This document shows positions 60,529-64,000 of a stretch of DNA of 64,000 bases, piece after piece. Position numbers and translations under genes: made by a program. A model generated the notes under the pieces. That model did no database searches, had not been told where the DNA came from, and saw only the letters and a list, made by a program, of their open reading frames with translations. Numbering within the stretch: the first letter of the stretch is position 1; each line of letters opens with the position of its first letter. Origin of the DNA: Chryseobacterium luteum (GTDB lineage Bacteria > Bacteroidota > Bacteroidia > Flavobacteriales > Weeksellaceae); the NCBI RefSeq assembly GCF_000737785.1, contig NZ_JPRO01000024.1, forward strand, positions 1 to 64,000, given 5' to 3'.

Positions 60529-62550
60529 ATGAATTCACCCAAACAAACAAAGCTCAAATTTACGTTCGATAAAGGTGTCACCATACCCAGCCTGATATTT
60601 ATAATAGGAATATGTCTTTTCTCGGTGCTGTTTCCTGTTGAGATCAAGGCTGTCTTGGATGAAATTAAGAATTTTATTTTTGTTAATCTCAACTGGGTAT
60701 ACGTATGGTGTGTTACCGTGTTCGTGATTTTTCTTGTATTTCTGATGTTTAGTAAGTATGGAAAAATTAGACTGGGCACAAATGACAGCAGACCCGAACA
60801 TTCTTTTTTTTCATGGATTTCTATGCTTTTTGCTGCCGGTATGGGAATAGGTTTGATGTATTTTAGTGTGGCAGAACCTATGCAGCATTATTCTACGGAT
60901 GCTTTTTCTGAAAGTCATGTGATAAGCAGGGCAAAAAATGCACAGCTTTACACATTTTTCCACTGGGGAATTCATGCCTGGGCAATTTACGGTCTTGTGG
61001 GGCTCTGTTTAGCCTACTTTACGTACCGGTACCGGCTTCCATTATCGCTTCGCAGCTGTTTATATCCCTTATTGAAAGACCGGATCAAAGGCAAATGGGG
61101 AAATGTTATTGATATATTTGCTTTATGCAGTACATTTTTCGGTATTACAACAACGCTGGGGTTTGGAGTTGTTCAAATAAATTCAGGACTGGAAACGCTG
61201 AAAATTTTGCCGCAAACAGGGTTCATCTATCAGATATTAATCGTTATTGTTTTGGTATCTTTTGCCGTTTTATCAGCTGTTTCAGGTGTTAATAAAGGAA
61301 TTAAGATCTTAAGTAATATCAATGTCGTTGCCGTTATTATCCTCCTGTTATTTGTTTTAATTTTAGGACCGACAGTTTATCTTATCGGAAGTTTTACCAA
61401 TGGACTGGGCAATTATATCAACAATTTTTTTGATCTTACTTTTAATACCCATGTGTACGAGGATAAAACGCTTCCTTGGTTTTATAACTGGACTATCCTT
61501 TATTGGGCATGGTGGATTTCCTGGTCACCTTTTGTGGGGCTTTTTATTGCAAAAATCTCAAAAGGACGCAGTATCCGTGAGTTTATTGCAGCAGTTTTGA
61601 TTATCCCAACATTATTCAATTTTATCTGGATGTCGGTTTTTGGCAACAGTGCAATCTGGATTGACTTTAATTTCGCAAACGGTGCACTAAGTGCCTTGGT
61701 TTCTGATCCTGATGCTCTGATGTTTAGATTTCTGGAATATCTGCCACTTTCCAATATTTTAAGTTTTATTGTCATTTCAATTATTATGATATTTTTTGTG
61801 ACCTCTGCGGATTCGGGAATGCTGGTGATGGACAGTATATCTTCCAAAAATTCCAGTAAATCTCCTAAACTTCAGATTGTATTCTGGGGCATACTTTTAG
61901 CCGTACTGTCATTAATGTTACTGAATGCAGGTGGGCTGGAAGCGCTGCAAACAATGACTCTTATCACTGCTCTGCCGTTTGCTGTCATTATGGTCTTATT
62001 TGTGGTGTCATTGATGAAGGCTCTTGTCATCGACTACCGTTACTACGAAAAAGGATTATCTGTTTCAACAATACCCTGGTCAGGCGAATTCTGGAAAGAA
62101 CGGCTGAAAAAAATTATTTCTTTTAAGACGGAACAGTCCGTAAAAACCTTCATGGAAGACCAGGTACTGCCTGCTTTCACTGAATTAAAGGACGAATTTG
62201 CACTAAACGGAATTACTGTTGAGATCAATTATATACCGGACACTTTAAAGGTTAATTTAGAAATCCATCATGACATTGTCAACAATTTTGTCTATGGAGT
62301 TATAGCGCACAAAAGGATTGTCTCTGAATATATGGTGGATGATGACAATTTACCTGATCTGGATAGCAAGGTGACTTATTTTCCTAAGACCTATTTTGGT
62401 GATTCACGCGAAGGGTACGATGTGCAGTATTTTACCAAAAATGAATTAATCAGTGATGTACTTAAGCACTATGACCGTTTTCTGAAAATAATTGCTGAAG
62501 AGTCGAATGAAATGTTTATAAGCACCGATAATAATACGCAAGGAAATTAA
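60529..62550 (+). CDS. BCCT-family choline/betaine-type transporter
   Basis: 673 residues from ATG 60529, which puts the first membrane helix at the usual place. About twelve transmembrane segments lie between 15 and 510. Family marks are SWISMLFAAGMGIGLMYFSVAEPMQHY (about 85-111), HWGIHAWAIYGLVGL, and WTILYWAWWISWSPFVGLFIAKISKGRSIREF (about 324-355), the BCCT signature with the Trp box for quaternary ammonium. A soluble C-terminal domain of about 150 residues follows, as in BetT-type proteins, and probably tunes activity to osmolarity. It imports choline, betaine or carnitine, with the exact substrate not visible. Single gene. Confidence 0.95.
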   Translation: MNSPKQTKLKFTFDKGVTIPSLIFIIGICLFSVLFPVEIKAVLDEIKNFIFVNLNWVYVWCVTVFVIFLVFLMFSKYGKIRLGTNDSRPEHSFFSWISMLFAAGMGIGLMYFSVAEPMQHYSTDAFSESHVISRAKNAQLYTFFHWGIHAWAIYGLVGLCLAYFTYRYRLPLSLRSCLYPLLKDRIKGKWGNVIDIFALCSTFFGITTTLGFGVVQINSGLETLKILPQTGFIYQILIVIVLVSFAVLSAVSGVNKGIKILSNINVVAVIILLLFVLILGPTVYLIGSFTNGLGNYINNFFDLTFNTHVYEDKTLPWFYNWTILYWAWWISWSPFVGLFIAKISKGRSIREFIAAVLIIPTLFNFIWMSVFGNSAIWIDFNFANGALSALVSDPDALMFRFLEYLPLSNILSFIVISIIMIFFVTSADSGMLVMDSISSKNSSKSPKLQIVFWGILLAVLSLMLLNAGGLEALQTMTLITALPFAVIMVLFVVSLMKALVIDYRYYEKGLSVSTIPWSGEFWKERLKKIISFKTEQSVKTFMEDQVLPAFTELKDEFALNGITVEINYIPDTLKVNLEIHHDIVNNFVYGVIAHKRIVSEYMVDDDNLPDLDSKVTYFPKTYFGDSREGYDVQYFTKNELISDVLKHYDRFLKIIAEESNEMFISTDNNTQGN

Positions 62551-62681
62551 AAGCTAGTTTGAAAAATTTGATTGCGAGCAACCTGATTTTTTCGCCTACA
62601 TAATGAGCATCATAATGAGGAGAACCAAAAAAAGATTTACTTTAGGCTGAAGCAGGCGCAATAATAAATGTAGATAACTAA

Positions 62682-62975
62682 ATGGAGTATATTTTGCTAA
62701 ATATTACTTTTTACACCAAAAAAGAAAAGATAGATAACAATCCTACATTTTACTTGAAGAAAGTATTGAAGTTTAAAATTATGGAGTTCTATAACCAGCA
62801 ACGCCTGGTATTAATACTAAGCCGCCAATTGAATATGAGCAATAAAGATATTGCTTACGAAATGGGCCTTTCAATAAAAGGGGTGGAGGCACCTATTACC
62901 AAAGCACTGAAACATTTAAGTAAAGAACTGAAGTATGCAGGGATGTTGCTGATGATTTTGCTTGATAAGATGTGA
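62682..62975 (+). pseudogene. Fragment of an ECF sigma factor gene
   Basis: 97 codons. The C-terminal half is a sigma-70 region 4: RQLNMSNKDIAYEMGLSIKGVEAPITKALKHLSKEL (about 49-84) followed by the hydrophobic tail LLMILLDKM typical of Bacteroidota ECF factors. The N-terminal 45 residues do not look like sigma region 2, and full proteins are about 180 residues, so this is a truncated remnant. In place of the usual VE(A/K)HI a VEAPI is present, changing the recognition helix. No anti-sigma gene is nearby. A terminator overlaps the stop. Confidence 0.6.
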
Positions 62976-62998
62976 TTTTTATAAAATCGCTTTTTTTT
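62972..62998 (+). terminator. Rho-independent terminator
   Basis: GTGATTTT (62972-62979) pairs with AAAATCGC (62983-62990, one G-U pair) around a TAT loop, then eight T. It overlaps the stop codon of the sigma-factor fragment. Confidence 0.75.
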
Positions 62999-63262
62999 AT
63001 TTTGAAAGTTTACTACATTTATTGATGCTATTTAGATATATAGTTAACAAGTAACTAATAGCACCAAAAACAAATACTAACTAAAGCCACACCATGAGAA
63101 CACTCACTTATTTCACACTATTTTTTAAGCTCTTAAAGCACAAAGAGATATAAATATTTACAAGTAATTACAAACGGAAAAATTTCGCTAATCTAAATGT
63201 TAGCTGATATGTTAAAATTACCGAGAATATAAAACAGAAAAACAATAAATAAATAACAGAAA

Positions 63263-64000
63263 ATGAAGAAAATTATTATAGGAGTTTTTACTATCCTTTC
63301 ATTAAGTAGCCAAGCACAAACAAACGTAAAATTATTTGAAGAAGAAAAACTTGATTTAATTCAATACAAAAACCACATTGGAGAGGTATTATTTTCAAAT
63401 GAAGATTTTGAACGAAATCTCCCTGAATCAAAATATATAAAATCATATACTCTTGGTGATAAACTCTTTATAATAGCTTTTACAGCACATTCGCCAGCAA
63501 ACAGTATGTTGTTGCAGGCAGAACAAAATGGAATAAAACCGAAAGAAATTAAAAATCTTAGAGAATCCTTCTCTTACCAATCAACCGTATATTTTAAAAT
63601 GTATTTAGATGGGAAAGAAATTACCGAAACAAGTACTGCTGGTTTTGGTAATGAAGAATTGGCTACATTACCAACTTATAGAGCAGATATTAATGATGGT
63701 ACAAATGAAGAATTTTATGGCGAAACTATGTACAATGACCTTTTGAAAGAACAAAACTTATTAACGCCAGGTACACATAAGTTAAAAATTGAAATGGTTC
63801 CTGTAAAAAAGGGTATGGACTTTGAAAATATTAAATATAAAGCTATTGCGGTTGGAGAAATCGACCTAATTGTCCCAAAAGATATTAAAGTTATAGAAAG
63901 TGATTGCTTCCCCAAAACTAATATATTAAACTCAAAACTTGAAGCTGAAACTTTAAAAGCTGTTAAGGATTTTTATAAAGATGGCGACCCATATTCTTTT
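63263..64000 (+). CDS. Secreted protein, cut by the window end
   Basis: The ATG at 63263 opens a frame of 246 codons that is still open at base 64000. The N-terminus MKKIIIGVFTILSLSSQAQT is a signal peptide with cleavage after QA. The visible mature part is mixed strand and helix: YIKSYTLGDKLFIIAF, STVYFKMYLDGKEI, TPGTHKLKIEMVPVKKG and a strand with GEIDLIVPKDIKV. I do not recognise the family. An AT-rich gap of about 270 bases lies upstream; its only short frame (19 codons near 63,093) is not convincing as a gene. Confidence 0.7.
   Translation, partial: MKKIIIGVFTILSLSSQAQTNVKLFEEEKLDLIQYKNHIGEVLFSNEDFERNLPESKYIKSYTLGDKLFIIAFTAHSPANSMLLQAEQNGIKPKEIKNLRESFSYQSTVYFKMYLDGKEITETSTAGFGNEELATLPTYRADINDGTNEEFYGETMYNDLLKEQNLLTPGTHKLKIEMVPVKKGMDFENIKYKAIAVGEIDLIVPKDIKVIESDCFPKTNILNSKLEAETLKAVKDFYKDGDPYSF

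Noticed and set aside
63093..63152. 19-codon frame between the sigma fragment and the last gene
   Set aside because: Short, no clear promoter or ribosome site, and no family; kept out of the gene list.

Overview
The window reads as a chromosome segment of a Bacteroidota bacterium of the Flavobacteriia, most like Chryseobacterium or a close relative. The grounds are AT-rich DNA, promoters of the TTTG-N19-TAnnTTTG type, type IX secretion sorting signals, FecR/ECF/TonB-receptor gene order, DUF2723 and DUF2480 proteins, and a Bacteroidota-type tyrosine recombinase. The genus is inferred from overall resemblance, without any database search.

Bases 1 to about 9,247 are the right end of an integrated element. 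A tyrosine recombinase gene lies next to the 3' end of a tRNA-Ser(UGA) gene, with repeated putative arm sites between them. The cargo is very AT-rich and conflict-related: a 5'-truncated unknown gene, a possible kinase-fold protein, a Shedu-like (DUF4263) nuclease, a tightly coupled three-gene operon, and a HigB toxin with a HigA-ImmA antitoxin/protease. The operon encodes a thymidylate-synthase-fold enzyme with Asp at the dUMP/dCMP specificity position, a uracil-DNA-glycosylase-like protein and an alpha-glutamyl/putrescinyl-thymine-pyrophosphorylase-like protein. It looks like a pyrimidine base hypermodification or nucleotide-conflict module and is the most interesting system here.

From 9.3 to 18 kb the chromosome holds four palindromic 90-bp repeat units, three tandem secreted C-type-lectin-like proteins, a MaoC-like hydratase, a cold-shock gene with a strong promoter and long leader, and an S41 peptidase. 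At 18.4-25.7 kb a six-gene signalling cluster follows: two large histidine kinases, two stand-alone receivers, CheR and a receiver-less CheB, with no chemoreceptor or CheA in the window. From 26 to 42 kb there are housekeeping and stress genes: mug, a di-haem peroxidase, an SDR, a WGR gene broken by an in-frame stop, a GT117-like DUF2723 protein, a TetX-like monooxygenase with its AraC regulator, a Crp/Fnr regulator and a PanE-like reductase.

At 42.5-45.6 kb an oxidative-stress cluster (superoxide dismutase, DUF2480, flavin reductase, ferredoxin) faces a cysteine-rich SufR-like regulator. Palindromes overlap both divergent promoters. At 45.7-57.2 kb an ECF sigma/anti-sigma pair leads into a TonB-dependent receptor, two tandem beta-helix lipoproteins, a T9SS-secreted protein, a lipoprotein and an S41 peptidase, probably one surface system. 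The last 7 kb contain a deletion scar joining an amidohydrolase fragment to an AraC fragment, an HxlR regulator facing a FISUMP-domain gene, a BCCT transporter, a sigma-factor fragment and a secreted protein cut by the window end.
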